From: Sinotaia quadrata
Taxonomy: Eukaryota > Mollusca > Gastropoda > Architaenioglossa > Viviparidae
Assembly: GCA_028829895.1 (NCBI GenBank)
Contig: CM054178.1
Coordinates: 25,784,201 to 25,848,200, forward strand
Reading direction: 5' to 3'
Length of the DNA: 64,000 nt
The position numbers and the translations under genes were made by a program. Below are positions 47,595 to 61,145 of the stretch, piece by piece (within the stretch, counting starts at the first letter, position 1; each line of letters opens with the position of its first letter). The notes under the pieces are model-generated. The model did not search any database, was not told the DNA's origin, and was given only the letters and a program-made list of their open reading frames with translations.

Positions 47595-48480
47595 AACTCA
47601 TTGCCTAAATCTGTTTGTATTTAAATTAAGTCATTAGTGTCAAAAGTCAAGACATTAATGGATGAAATATATATGCTCAATACCCAAAGCTATTTGTGTA
47701 AATTAAGTCATTAGCATCAAAAGTCAACACATATTAATGGTTGAAATATACATACTCAATGTCTAAAACTGTTTGTGTCTAAATTAAGTCATTAGTATCA
47801 AATGTCAAGACACATTAATGGATGAAATATGCATACTCATTGCCTAAAGTTGTATGTGTCTAAATCATTAGTGTCAAATGTCAAGACACATTAATGGATG
47901 AAATAAACATACTCAGAGCCTAAAGTTGTTTGTATCTTAATTAAGTCATTAGTGTCAAAAGTTAAAATGCATTAATGAATGAAATATACATACTCAGTAC
48001 CTAAAGTTGTATGTCTAATTTAAATCTTTAGCATCAAAATTCAAGGCACATTAATGAATGAAATATACATACTTGGTGCCTAAAGCTGTTTGTGTCTAAA
48101 TTAAGCCATTAGTGTCAAAAATCAAGACATATTAATGGATGAAATATATGTACTCAGTCCTAAAGCTGTCTAAATTAAATCATTAGTGTCAAAAATCAAG
48201 ACATATTAATGGATGAAATATATATGCCTAAAAGCTGTTCGTGTCTAAGTCATTACCGTCAAAGGGCAAGACACATTATTGGATGAAATATATGTACTCA
48301 GTGCCTAAAAGCTGTTCGTGTCTAAATTAAGTCATTACCATCAAAGGTTAAGACACTTTATTGGATGAAATATACGTACTCAGTGCCTAAAGCTGTTTGT
48401 GTTTAAATTAAGTCATTAGTTTCAAGTCGTCATATTAAATGATAAAATACATGTATACACATTCAGTACCTAAAGCTGCT
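47595..48480. repeat. Satellite-like array, ~80-bp unit, about 11 copies
   Basis: 'aattaagtcattagtgtcaa' plus 'aagtcaagacacattaatgg' plus 'atgaaatatacatactcagtgcctaaagctgtttgtgtcta' repeats with moderate divergence and several shortened units. Confidence 0.95.
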
Positions 48481-50030
48481 AGGTTCTTGATGCTTGATTT
48501 TTTATTTTTTTTTACCACTTCATGAGTTTGAAAAGAGTGACAAGACACTTTCTGCTTTCAGAAAGATCAAGTGTGCAGTTGTAATTTGCAAACACAGTTT
48601 TGAATTGTTCACATCAATAATGGACATTTGTTTGCACTTGTCTGTTGTGCAAAGTATAACAAAATTCCTGCAGCTGAAGTCTTTGTCTTTAAATAATTTT
48701 GTCATGTATGCATGGCTGGGTTGAATACGGTGCACATCAATTGTGTGGAATCTTTCTATCAAAGCAATAGTAGTTATTATTAGTTATCGCATTGCAAATC
48801 AATTATTTCCATCTATACCCTCTTAGTGATCTAATAATTAGTGCTTCAAGTTTGCATGGAACAGGACATGAGAAGAAAAGGAATTGATTTATTTTTATTT
48901 AGTTTAGGGCTCCAGATTGCCACCTGATTCATTGTTAGGTTTAAACTCATTTGAGAAAGAAACTTTCAAAAAATAATAAAACAACCATAAAAAGTCATAA
49001 TGTCATATACAGTAGAGGGCCAGGTAAAATGCCTTGGACTTGATCTGGCCTGTGATCTGTATGTTTGATAAATCTATTCAAGTCCTTCATACACCAGAAA
49101 TGATGTAGTTTTCCTTCAACATTAAAATTATGTTCAGCTGCATCTGAGCTTTCATTATTAAATGTGTTAATTAACTAAAAAGTAATCTCATGTTAGTGTT
49201 TTATGGACCAACATTTTCATATTGCTGCTTTTACTTTCAACACATAATCATTGCATCCCTGATCACTAATCTCAGCACATTCAAACTATTCAGATTTCAC
49301 CATTATAATCTCAGGTCATAAGTCAAGCTGAAAACTATTATTCCAGAAGCACCTAAGTTTCATAAGATACAAGATTTCATTGCTTTAAGAATCATATTAT
49401 CTGATTAACTTTCAGGATAGGATATGAGAAATGTTTTATTTATTATCTTTTAATTTTGTTAAAACTTTTTAAACTTTGTTAATTGATCAAAAGCATCTCT
49501 GACAAATTTCACGAGATGATTTCTAAGCAGAAAACATGAAACTGCTGATTATGTGGATGCCACAAAATAAAAGTAAATTGGTAGTTTAGATAAAATCTGT
49601 GATTTATAAACTGATAGTCACAAATGTTTGTCTAATATGGCTCAGTCAGCCCGTCATACATTAGCAATTACATAATCAGTGCAAGCTAGGCCATAGTGAT
49701 AAATGGCAAACAAGATTTTATATAATTTTCATACACAATCAACCCTTTTCTACAAAGCTAACAACACTATACAGTATGGTGTATGACTTATGAATTACAA
49801 CCAGGCTGTTTTGATCAAATGCATTGTTTATATTCGTATACATTATTACTACTTTTTTAATGTCCATAGTTTCTTATGACAGTAGACATGTAATAGTTAT
49901 AAGACAGTAATACCTAAAATTATCATTGTAAAGAAGGGACCAAACTCCCAATCTGTCAGAAAAAGAAAAAAAATTGTCTGGTTCGGTATTGAAAAATAGC
50001 TCACTTGTAAGGAATGGTTTGTGGCAGAAG
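48481..50030. other. No gene recognised
   Basis: AT-rich with short frames on both strands around 48494-48762 that I do not recognise. Confidence 0.45.
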
Positions 50031-50034
50031 GATG

Positions 50035-50350
50035 GTCCCCTTACTTCCAAGAGGTATGTAGTGGTACAGAGATAGAACACGTACCTCTTACTCAAGAGGT
50101 CCTCAGTTCGAGCCCATCTTGGAGAGCAAAATGTATGGTTATAACTTAACTGTCCTCAGTTCGAGCCCATCTTGGAGAGCAAAATGTATGGTTATAACTT
50201 AACTGTTCTCAAGCTCATGGTAGATGTCTGATCTATCCAGTGCACTGATAAATTTAGTGGGACAGGCAGCCATTTGCACATAAATTTCCTAGGCAATTAA
50301 AACCAGGAAGAATAAGTGATGGCTGCTGCCTAGCAAAATTCCACTCAAAA
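50035..50350 (+). mobile_element. tRNA-derived SINE-like sequence with duplicated B box
   Basis: A tRNA-like head has 'tggtacagagatagaacacg' (A-box-like), an anticodon-arm-like hairpin 'acctcttactcaagaggt' and 'cagttcgagccc' (B box). A 53-bp unit holding the B box is repeated (50099-50151, 50152-50204), followed by an unrelated body. The tRNA fold is imperfect, so it is not a functional tRNA gene. Limits are approximate. Confidence 0.55.
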
Positions 50351-52690
50351 CATTCCAGAGTTAAAATATCTCCCTGGATACTTGCATGAACGGCTAACTC
50401 AGTGAATTATGGAAAATGGACAGGAAACCCCCAATGAAGCAAACCCTACTCTCTTGGTAACTTGATTCCTTCTGCCCAAAGATTAGTATTTTAATCATTT
50501 TTTTAATGGTCAGTGATAAGTGCAATTCAGTCTCTACTTCATTATTTACTGTAAGTTCATTCAACTCCAATATCATCATCATATAACAAACACCTAACAC
50601 TGAAGAAAGGAATGTTTTAGAGGGAAAGCTTTGTATATCTTTAAGATGTGTCATTAGTCTAACTTAGTTCTCTGTTCTCACAATGAAGCTAGTAATATTT
50701 GGTCATTTCTGTGGATCTGTGGCCCCCATAGTGATAATATTGTTTACAAAGACATGGCATGTCAACTGTATAAATTTGTTTTATCTTTGAATTAACTTCT
50801 TTAAAGCAGTACTGATTCTACAGACTGTCTACACCTGACAGGCATGATTAAAAGAGAGTGGGGACAAGCAAACTAATATATCTACCATCTGTTAGGTGTG
50901 ACTACTCACCTCACTCTGTGAATGTGACACAGTGCATCAAATATTTATAGTCACATTCACCTCCTGTACATCACAACCACCTTCTAATAATTTATACTTT
51001 TTAGAGGTACAGGCTCATTTTGAAAAAAAGAACTACATATGTCATTAAACTTTCAAATATGTACATGCCCTTCCTCTGACAAGAATATGTTTACTATATG
51101 CATATGAGTTAACTTTGGGAAGTGGGTAGGAGTGTTACTCTCTCCTGGAGAATATACATGCTAGACTGTTTACTTGGGAATCATGCTAAAGGGGTTAATT
51201 GCCATTTAAGAAGTTCCAAGAATTGCTCTCAGATTAATAAGACTTAAGAGATCTGGAATAAGAGATCAGCTTTTGAAAAAGAAACAGGGGAAAATGAATT
51301 AGGAAGTTGTCATCCCTGTGTATTTGTATTTTATGATGGAAAAAATATCTGAATTTAGTTCACTGAATATTTTCTTCCCTGCTTCAAGTCTGACCTATTC
51401 TTCTTCAAGTCTGACCGGTTGTAACTTTGCTATTAGAAAGTCTGTGATACTGACTGAACTATTTTTATCTGTTTGTCTTAAATTATGAATTTATACATGA
51501 AGATATACAGATAGTCAGTTTCTTGCAAATGTAGTTCATTTAAGTAAAATCAAAGATGCACGTTTGCTGTTTAGTCTTTATATTCTATATTTATATTAAA
51601 AAATTTAATGTAAGAGCAGTCATTGGTTATCAGGATCTAAATGTACAGAACACTCCAAAATAACCTCTCCTGGATAAACTCTGCGTGTGTATTTCAGAAT
51701 TTAAACCTGTCATCTGAAAACTTTGGTAGAAATGAACACCAGTATATTCAGCTTTGTATAATAACTTTAATATGAAAATTATTTTATAATATAAACAGGC
51801 ACATAATACAAACTATGTTCTCATAACTGTAAAATTAGCACATCCTTATATTGCTGAAGAAATCTGTTGTTTTTTTTCTCTAAGCACTTAAAATTTGTTT
51901 AATTTCTCCCAAAGAATGCAACAGCATGTGGGCAGAATCAATATTCACCAAGATTTTTTAAATTTTATTTTCCACAAGATATTTGCTTAATTTGAGATTG
52001 TGAAATATTTGAAGATTTGATTGTTTAGAAAATAGTAATAATTTATTTGCCCTATTTTTCAGTGCCATAGTATTTATGTTTAGCTTTGTTTTCTATAAAG
52101 TTTTCATTTTGTTGAATTTCTCTTTAATGGTAAAGTGAGATTAAATTATGTTTACTTTCTGTTTCTAAATACTAAATAAAAGCATTGAGGATATTTCCAA
52201 GTTGACCCTAACCATCTTATTTACTTTAACTTGTTTATTTTAGCAGGAACAGTATTTCCATTTCCACCTTTTATTGGACATTATGCCACTTATTTTTTTC
52301 CTCTCTTTTGTAAAATACTATTTACTCTTAATTATTTATACATCAGCTTTTCTATCAATTAGTCAAACCTCTCTCTTTTTTATTATTTATAAAGTATTTT
52401 TCATATCAGTCAGTCAAACCTCTCTCTTTCCATCGTCTTTCCATAACAACGTGATTTTTGTTAGCTTTATAACCATATAAATTGACCGTTTCCATACAAA
52501 ACCATGTGGTCGTTTTCCCATTGTTAAGGTCCGTGCACTGTGTACTGGTAACAAACACCAATCTAGAGAGTAGACAAGCACTCCAGTTAATTCCAGGAGA
52601 ATCTAAATAAGAGCTTATTATCAGTTTGACCGTTCATGACAGTTTTATGGACAAATTATATTCTAACCTAATGTATAGAAAACTCAGGCA
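50351..52690. other. No gene recognised
   Basis: AT-rich, low repeat content; small duplicated phrases near 52330-52430 ('agtcaaacctctctctttt'). Confidence 0.45.
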
Positions 52691-52719
52691 CGCCTTCATA
52701 CAAAAACATGCAACACGCA

Positions 52720-53470
52720 CACACACACACAGATGCTAGCTGTTAGCTTACTTCTGGCCCTTTGCTCGGCACACTACGTTCATATTTCTGTAACGGAATA
52801 ATAAACCATTGGAAATGATGACGTATATCTAACCCATTTCTTGTGCCCGACTCTGAACCGCGTTCATCCATTTGTATGGAGAGGGGAGGGGGGGGGGGGG
52901 GGGCTCGTTAAACACAACAACCTCGTGTCGTGTCCCAGCAAACGTCTTGTCACGATCTCATGCAATTGCCTTTTTTTAAAAAAATTTTTAAGTTCTTCAA
53001 GTGCATGCCGGTTGTCATCTGGGCTGGAAACGAACAGCTCCTTGGGAACCCTCCGCCCTACTTCCAGACTCGCAGTCTAGTCAGATATCGGACGGTCGAA
53101 TGGGTGGGGACTTAGGGCGGTGGGCGTGATAATCGTCTTTCCGGAGAGCACTGAATCACAAAGCAACATCATTTTCCTGCATAGTCCTCAGCACGTTGGA
53201 CAACCTCGCTCATTGTCGTCATCGTCATCTTGTTTCACAACTAATTCTGGCAAATATTTTGAGGCCTATCATGCTTATTTTAGCCTAGCACGTTGACAAA
53301 TGTAGGCCTACAGTCTATTTTCTTAGAAGCACAACTACTTTTCATCTTGTCCTTTTAAAGTCGAATTCTTACTGAAGCTGACGAGAAGTGTTTGCTGGTG
53401 CAAATCAAGCATTGTTGTTTAGGTTCGGAACTGATACGCTTGATAACACGAGGCTAAAAAAGAAAAGTAA
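52720..53470. promoter_or_regulatory. Promoter-like region upstream of 53471 (tentative)
   Basis: Higher GC and CpG density than the surroundings, with a poly-G run near 52880. The region ends directly at a candidate first exon. Confidence 0.35.
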
Positions 53471-53521
53471 ATGGCAAACCAGGCAACCAAGCTAGAGGGC
53501 GCTCACGTTGACCTCAGCAAG
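53471..53521 (+). CDS. Candidate first coding exon, product unknown
   Basis: ATG in good context ('gtaaATGgca') followed by MANQATKLEGAHVDLSK and a donor 'AGCAAG|gtacga' in phase 0. The CpG-enriched upstream sequence supports a transcription start. I do not recognise the peptide, and no certain downstream exon was found before the GPCR. It is not in frame with the GPCR's acceptor. Confidence 0.35.
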
Positions 53522-54590
53522 GTACGATAACCCACTTTGTCTGCGTGAAAAGAAAGTCAGATTTATGTTGTACATATATATCACATATTTTAATCAAAGA
53601 AGTTGGGGTTTGTTTTAAGGTGTCAAGTTTTGACAGCAGTCAGAAAAATGTAGGTCATCTCGCGCAATTTGTACATTATTACAAATTATTTACCATAGTG
53701 ATCATAGTAGCATCATTATCATCATCCATTGTCAGCAATGTGTGTGTTTGTATGGTACGATTTCCTTTTTTAAAATCTTGTGAAGTTAAACATGGACAAT
53801 ATCTTTTCCTGTAATAGTCTTCAGAAATGAGTGACATACATTTTGCTAATTAGATAAAGCGGGTAGACACCTATTTAAAAAAAAAATATACCTTATTACT
53901 TAATGGTAGGCACGACACCGACACTTTTAAAGTTGAGAAACGTAAACACATAGATGTATACAACCTTAATATTTAACTCGTACTTGACGTCATGGTATGT
54001 AGATAGAAAACAGTACAGACCAGTTACGTGAGTGTGATGACTTTCCTGACCTCGCCTTTCAGACTGTTGGACAACTAGAACGATGGCATTAATCCAATAA
54101 CGGCTGCGTGAATATTGACGAGTGTTTTACACACATACTGCATATTACTGCGCTTATGACTTATTCTTTTCCGTGACGTCACGCACGTCAGCATTATTAA
54201 GCGTTTCTATTTTTGAGTCGTACACCCAAGATCAGTGGCAGAACAGTTGGCCTATATAGGAATTTATTTTTAATAAGTCAGTTTTTTCCACGAGTACGGG
54301 CGTTGGCTCTGTGCATGGAAATGTGGTGACCTCTCTCCTGAATGTCCGTGTTGTTGCCCTTTTAGTCACAAGCCAAAACTTTGGCTGTCATGATTTTCTC
54401 CTAATTGTCCGTGTGGTATCTATAGTCCGTGGTTGCCCTTTTATCTTTAACTTTGCTCTAAGCCACCCATGTATGTAAGATTTTTTTAATTAGTCTTTCT
54501 AATTGTGTGCATATATATTTATGTTTGTTTAGCACTAGAGCTATCTCACCATGAAATTACCTGTATGATTCGGTCGGCATTTAAATTATG
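53522..54590. other. No gene recognised
   Basis: Possible intron of the candidate gene starting at 53471. No repeats of note. Confidence 0.45.
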
Positions 54591-55450
54591 AATAGTGATC
54601 CTCTTTTCACATTGTTGGAATCATTACCGACTGTTCAAATGTTGTGATCATTTCTCACAGCCTGTTCACATTAATGGAAACCACATGGACCGTTCTGTTC
54701 AGAATGTTAGCACTATTACTGACTTTCTAGATCACCGCTTGGACCGTTTCCGAATGTTTTGTTCACTTGTTGAACTATTACCGACCGTTCGTTCACATAA
54801 AAGCTTCTATTGACTGACTTTATTACATTATTGGAACAGTTACTAAATGTCCTTTTCACATTGTTTTGTTCACTTGTTTTAAACTATTACCGACTGATCT
54901 TTCACATAACTGAAGCTTCTATTGACTAATAATCACATTATTGGAACAGTTACTAAATGTTCTTTTTACATTGTTTTGGGACCTGTGCACTTGGTGATTT
55001 GATAGCATTTCCAAAAATTGTCGTGTTCACATTATTGAGGCGGTTATTGACTGTCCTTATCTCATTATTAGAACAGTTAATAACTAACCTGTTGACGTTG
55101 ACCGTTATTGGCCGTGCTTTTAACATTGCTGAGACCTTGACACTTGGTGACTATAGCATTCACACGAACTGTCTTTTTTACATTGCGAGGATCTTTACAT
55201 GCGGAGACTAAGCAATTCCACGAACTGTCCTCTTCACATTGCGGGGATGTTTACATAAGGTAACTAAGCAATTCCATGAACCGTCCTCTTCACATTGCGG
55301 GGATGTTTATAGTTCGTGACTATAGCATTCCCAAGGATAGTCCTTTTTACACTGCTGTGATCTTTACATTTGGTGGACTATGTAGTACCTAGCATTCCCA
55401 CGATCTGCCACTGCGACACGTTCTTCACGGACAAATATTACAATTTGTCA
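54590..55450. repeat. Degenerate tandem array, ~50-70 bp unit
   Basis: Phrases such as 'ttcacattattggaacagtt', 'actattaccgactg.tc' and, later, 'gaactgtcctcttcacattg' plus 'cggggatgttta' recur throughout. The open frames at 54595-55211 arise from this array. Confidence 0.8.
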
Positions 55451-55489
55451 TTAGGTATGCTTGAAGAACGTTCTTCTATAAATTATTAT

Positions 55490-55625
55490 TAATATTGCAG
55501 TTTCAGTCATTAGAGAGACACTATAGTATTTTCCTCAAAGACAGTTTCAGTCGTCAGAGACGATATAGTACTTTCCTCATAAACACAGTTTCAGTCATTA
55601 GGGACTTTATAGAGCTTTCCCATAC
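55490..55625. repeat. Short tandem repeat, ~45-bp unit, 3 copies
   Basis: 'acagtttcagtcattagaga' plus 'c..tatagtactttcctcata' repeated. Confidence 0.75.
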
Positions 55626-56084
55626 CAGTTGGACATTTCAGCTTGGTTTTGTCATGGGTCAGAATTTTTTAATTTTTTATTTTCTTAGCTATCTAATGTC
55701 TTTTTACTTGATAAATTATGTTCTTTTTCTTTTGTCATATATAATCCTCTTTGTATTTAATTTTTTTTCCAATGATCCACCCCCTATTGTTAATGCTGAC
55801 TCTACATATGTCACATTACTTCATTTTCTGAACGTCTTCAGCAATTAAAATTTGCCACAGACAAATAGTTGGAACGAAAGTAAATGACTCTTGACAACGA
55901 GAAAAGATGTTTCTTGAAAGCGAGTATAGTTGACACTTGCAATTAAGCATAAAGTCATTCAAACTACACGGCAGTAAAAGTTACTATAAGTCCTGTCTTC
56001 TTTAGGTTGTTTCAAACTAGAAAATTAGTATTTCTCTATTCTTACAATAGATGCATGTATTTGTTTGTTTGTTTTTAAATTTAA

Positions 56085-56775
56085 ACCTGGACACCTAAAA
56101 TCAATAGTTGAGAAGTTTATCATTGGAGCTGTTACTACAATCTCTACACGTGACTCAAGCTTGTTAAGATCACTCGTCTTAACACACTGACAGTCTGTTG
56201 TACCCATGCACTTATCTGAAGTTTGTTATGTCATTGCCACATTGTCTAGCCAACAGTTTTACCGTACCTATGCATATATCTAAAGTTTGCTAGATCACGT
56301 ACCACACTATTGAAGCCAGCAGTTCTACCCTACCCATGCATGTATCTAAAGTTAGATCACTTACCTCACTGACTATCTAAACCAGTGCTTCTACCCTACC
56401 CATGCACATATCTAAAGTTTGTTAGATCACTTACCACACTGACTATCTTAGCCAATAGTTTTACCTAACCATGCACGTATCTAAAGTTAGATTACTTATC
56501 ACACTAAGCCAGCAGTTTTACCTTACCCAAGAATGTATCTAAAGTTAGATCACTTAACACAGTGCCTAGTCAGTGGTTCTACTTTACCCATGCACATGTC
56601 TAAAGTTAGATCACTGACTATCTAGCCTGTAGTTGTACCTTAGTCATTTTTGTTTCTAAAATTAGATCACTTACATACTATTTGGCCGGTAGTTCTGCCT
56701 TAGTTATGCATGTATCTAAAGTCAGATCACTGACTATCTAGCCGGTAATTCTACCATACCAGGGCACATAACTCT
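56085..56775. repeat. Tandem array, ~65-75-bp unit, about 9 copies
   Basis: 'acccatgcacatatctaaag' plus 'ttagatcacttaccacactgactatctagccagtagttctacc' repeated with indels. Confidence 0.93.
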
Positions 56776-57246
56776 ATCTCACTCGAGCCAGTGTTTGACA
56801 TTTTGGAATGACAGTATTAGGTAATTTCTAATTATCGTTTTCCCTCGAACAGTTACACTTCATATTACGAGTACTGGTTCACAGCTTTTTTCTTGAAATT
56901 CCTTTGGGTTTTTTTTTTTAAAGTATAAGAAAATAGTCTTGTACCAGCCAAACCAGTGATAATCTGGCCGGTAGTTTTTCTTTGTACCTGAAGTTGCCCA
57001 CTCATTATTAAATAAAGTGTGGTTGTCTTGATTTCACAATAGTGCGTTCATGGGCATTCATTATGAAAGTTCCACCTGACTAGACAGTTAATTCGACTTA
57101 ACTGAAACTATCTACCTTGTCAATGTCGTCACACTCCAGTTCATCAACTGGAATCAAAGAACAATAACAATTAACATTCTAAATGGAAAAAATTCCCGTT
57201 TTAATTCAACAGCTCAATGAACACCTTTGCTGCTCTACTTCCACAG

Positions 57247-57322
57247 CGGTACCATGCAGGCCTGCCCTTCCTACACAAGCATGTGTCCGTCCTTGACATA
57301 CTGGGCAGGAGACTTCATTTTT
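57247..57322 (+). CDS. Weak candidate internal exon
   Basis: A pyrimidine-rich acceptor ('tgctctacttccacag') precedes RYHAGLPFLHKHVSVLDILG, then RRLHF up to a GT-repeat donor. Phase 0 entry matches the donor at 53521. No homology recognised; the GT repeat makes a fortuitous donor likely. Confidence 0.2.
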
Positions 57323-57419
57323 GTGTGTGTGTGCAAGGGCCATTTCAGTAATTATCGGTTGTCCTAAACAATCGCAGTGCAACTTCTCACATATTTTACC
57401 AGTTTGCGTGTGGTGCACA

Positions 57420-59130
57420 TTGTGTGTGTGTGTGTGTGTAGATAGTAGTTGATGTCAGTCTTAAGAAGTAACTTTGTCCAGTGGATTGTAAGATGCGGTT
57501 ACATGTGAGTTGGTACACATGGTTGATTGTATTTTTCCCTATGGGATCTTAATGAGCAGGAATGTACAAAAGTCAACAATGAAACAATTTAGTATAATGC
57601 ACAGTATGCATAAACACGTGTTTGGATAGAGTTACAACGAAAAGAAGTACTTTACTATTTTATATTGTTTAACTTACATGAAAATAAAGCGCCTGTTGTA
57701 TTTTTTCAAATGAAATATATGCTTTCAACCTATATTTTACCTAAAATAGTTCATTCATATATCGCTGAAGTCTACGCCCGTTTTTGTTTTATTCCTGGGA
57801 GATTTGCCAAACTCTCATTCTTGTCCCACATTAATTGACGCCCAGAACACAAAGAAAAACAGTATAAATGACACTACCAACACAGATTTGCATCGAGTAT
57901 TTCAAAACTGTCGTATATATATAAAAATGTAAATGAACCAGTTGTCATAAATAGTTACATTTTATCATGCATAGGCACAGCACTGTCACTTTAAGGCTTA
58001 TATATATATATAATGATTTCATTGATTCTTTCCCATCCTTTGATCATATAGCAAACTTCCAACTCATTAATTCTTCATCTTAACTTCTCTTTAGGCCTTA
58101 GCGCCTGTCCGCAAAATCGACAAATAGAAGTCAAGCTAAAAGGAAAATTTTAAAAAGCACTATTATTGACTTCAGCTACAACACGTTTGACTAGCTGTCT
58201 AGTTTAATTCTACCAGCACCTTTCTGTGTAACTAACTAGTCTGGCTACGTCTGAGATATGCATACTTATTTGCTTGCACCTTTCTGTGTGTGACTACCAA
58301 ATCTAACAAATATCGGACTAAATCATCGGCACACTTATTTTTTATATCAACATTTGGATAGAGTGATCGACAATTATCGCTTCTAATTTTTTTTTTAATC
58401 GTACGATGTCTTCTGACCATCGTAAAGTGCATTTATTCAATAGTAAAAGAACCACTGCAAGTTTAGCATAATTTCAGTTGCTCTGTAATCTGAAGATCTG
58501 TTCATGATCCCGCTAGCTGTAAATAAAGAAATGAGAACACATGGACTAATTACTTGAAATTAATCTGCATCCTGAAGTTATATTTAATTGATAGTCGGTA
58601 TTCGAGTAACGCCTCTTGAGACACTATGTACTGAAACTTATTAGCAGTAATGATTATGGGTAAATCGTTTATATTTATATATATATCTCCTTACTGAATT
58701 AAATCAGCTTTTCTTTTTATAACAGTCGGTAGAAGGCACTTTAAAAAAAAATGAATGGATTATTTTTAAGGAAAAGTGTAATAACTCATGTAGACTGTCG
58801 TTTGGCCACGTTTTTATACATTCGTCTCCATAGTTACAGAAATAAAGGATTGGGATGCATGGCGGGTCATTAGGTAAATTGGAAACCCTGGATATCGACA
58901 GGTTAGCGTACGGACAACAAAAGACAAAGTAATCAGGTACAGGTAATCATAAATGTCTATTTGTAGAACAACTTCTACATCAACACGCTCGGCTTGATAT
59001 GACAGTGCCTGTACTCTTAGAAAGATAGCATTACACAATTCTTCCTGATATTCTGTCAGATTTAACTGACATCTAAATAATGACTATAATGGTTCTTTTA
59101 TCTTTCCGTTTAACGTGTGGAAATTCTGGC
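57420..59130. other. No gene recognised
   Basis: AT-rich with short microsatellite bits. Nothing supported. Confidence 0.45.
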
Positions 59131-59134
59131 GTTT

Positions 59135-59600
59135 ACAGTAAGTTATCCAGCTGAATTAGTAGGTGATGAAATCTGTTCATGGCTGAAATGTTTACTTCTA
59201 ACTAAATGTTCCGGGTCATTAACACTTTATCCAGCCCTCTCACATTTTAATTTAATGAAAACCCATGGATATCTCAACACTATATCTTTCGTGCCAGGAA
59301 CATTTACATTATACTGTTTAAACTTTATTACAACCTGAATCATTCTAGGGTCATAGGCATTTAAAGCTTTATCCAATTCTAAGTCATTCTAGTCACATGA
59401 ACATTTACATTAAACTGTTTAAACTTTATTACAACCTGAATCATTCTAGGGTCAGGTATTATCTAATCATAAGTCATTCCAGTCACAGAGACCTCTACAC
59501 TCTATCCAGTACTAAATCATTCTAATTACAGGGACTTTGAAACTATACATTCATTCCTAAATTGAACTTCTAAACAGTATCCAATCCTGAATTATTCTAG
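59135..59600. repeat. Degenerate tandem array, 'cattctag..tca' unit
   Basis: 'acatttacatta.actgttta' plus 'aactttattacaacctgaat' and 'cattctagggtca' recur at about 60-125 bp spacing. Confidence 0.75.
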
Positions 59601-60091
59601 ACTCACAAAATACATTTTACCATATGCACGCTCACTTGTTTCTGTTACTTGATTATTTCCGCGTGTTTGCATATATTGCTTTCTTCATGTTTTCGGAATA
59701 TATTTGTCACCGTCAGTTAATCAACGAGATGATGCTACAGAAGTCCATTGTTGTCTCGCGAGGCTGCAGCTACCCTCTTGGAATAATATGTCATGCATTC
59801 TACTGCTATTAACTTGGAACTGTTTTCGGTGATGGAGGTCGCACTTATTTTAAAAGACCAGCTTCATTAAATGATTTCAGTTTAGTTACTGTAAATTACA
59901 GTGCGAACGAGTGACCAAGTAAATTGAAAACATTCACATTACTTGTAAAATTTGACAGTGTACATCAGTATGAATTGCGTGCGCATGAGTGAGAGAGATT
60001 TATATTCCTCGCCAGTATTTGACAGATGCATGTAAATAACTTCAGTTATCTTTGCTGAAGCGTTGCAGAAATACTCAAAACAAACTATTGC

Positions 60092-60160
60092 TGACGTAAT
60101 GTTCCCCTTTATAAAGACCCACCTGTTTGTACCTCATCACTATCGACATCTCCTACGTCA
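60092..60160 (+). promoter_or_regulatory. TATA box with CRE-like sites upstream of the GPCR
   Basis: TATAAAG at 60110-60116 is preceded by TGACGTAA (60092-60099) and followed by TACGTCA (60154-60160), both CREB/ATF half-site-like. Placement fits transcription starting near 60140 with a first exon ending at 60361. Inferred from motifs only. Confidence 0.45.
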
Positions 60161-60361
60161 CAGTGTCGGCTTAAATAAGACCTCTTTCCGTGGGTACACG
60201 AAGGTTTGTTGACTAGTGCTTTTCTGTGGCTGTGCTTGCTTATCTATATTAAGAGAGAGAACTCGGTCATTGCTAATACTGAGTTATTTTTACTGTAATT
60301 AATTGATGAATCCAGCTCACTCGTTCTTATCTCGAACTGAAACGGGATGAAGGTGTTTATG
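60140..60361 (+). other. Candidate non-coding first exon of the GPCR gene
   Basis: Ends at a consensus donor 'TTTATG|gtgagt'. It includes an upstream ATG at 60347 (ATG AAG GTG TTT ATG). Joined to the acceptor at 61632 this uORF would run past the GPCR start codon and stop just after it (AGA CAT GCC ATG TGA). Confidence 0.35.
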
Positions 60362-60969
60362 GTGAGTGGGGAGTAAGGTTGACTGTTTTTTAAAAAAAAT
60401 TTTGAATGAGTGGTGATTGTATCATTAGATTCTTTTCAGTGGAATTTTTCTCTGCGGAAATTCTTTATTTTTCTATTTTAGAGGTTACCTTACTGGAAGG
60501 ATGCAATAAGTGACTTTTAGTTAGACTGTACATTGCTGATTTAGTGGTTTTCTAAAGTTCAAAACTTTGACTGGTGGGAAATGTGTTTGGTGTCGCGTTG
60601 TTTTGGGACGTCTTGGACGCCGACAACGACTTACATGTCTAGTTTCCTCAAAATGTTGTCGACCAGATGATATGCTTTTGACAGACGAAAACGTGTTAAC
60701 AGATGAAGTGTTCAAGTTGCTTTCTTCACTTCAAAGAATGCAGTTCTCGTGGAGAATTGAGGGGACTATAAAAGATTAGTTTCTGTACAAAGCATGTAAA
60801 CACTCATTGCGTTTTTCTCAGTTTTTTAAAAATTACTTTTAAATTTGATATTGGGCTTTAGTTTAATGTACATTATGGATTTTCCTTCAAATGACAAAGA
60901 TTCTTTCGACTTGTTTCAGTAACTGTTATGATTCGTATGAATACTTGAGTATTGTGATAAATAACACTT

Positions 60970-61145
60970 TGAATCAAGTATGTTTGACTATTATAATAAA
61001 TAAAACTTTGAATTTTGATCAAGTATGTTTGACTATTATAATAATTAAAACTTTGAATTTTGATCAAGTATGTTTGACTGTTATAATAAATAAAACTTTG
61101 AATTTTGATCAAGTATGTTTGACTATTATAATAATTAAAACTTGG
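60970..61145. repeat. Tandem repeat, 45-bp unit, ~4 copies
   Basis: 'aaaactttgaattttgatca' plus 'agtatgtttgactattataataatt'. 45 bp is a multiple of 3, so both strands stay open; not coding. Confidence 0.95.

Noticed and set aside
50055..50120. A functional tRNA gene
   Set aside because: B box is good but the acceptor stem and anticodon loop do not form a proper cloverleaf; better seen as a SINE head.
57206..57418. Cys-rich minus-strand frame resembling a zinc-binding peptide
   Set aside because: Cysteine spacing does not match a known finger, partly formed by a GT repeat, no splice support.
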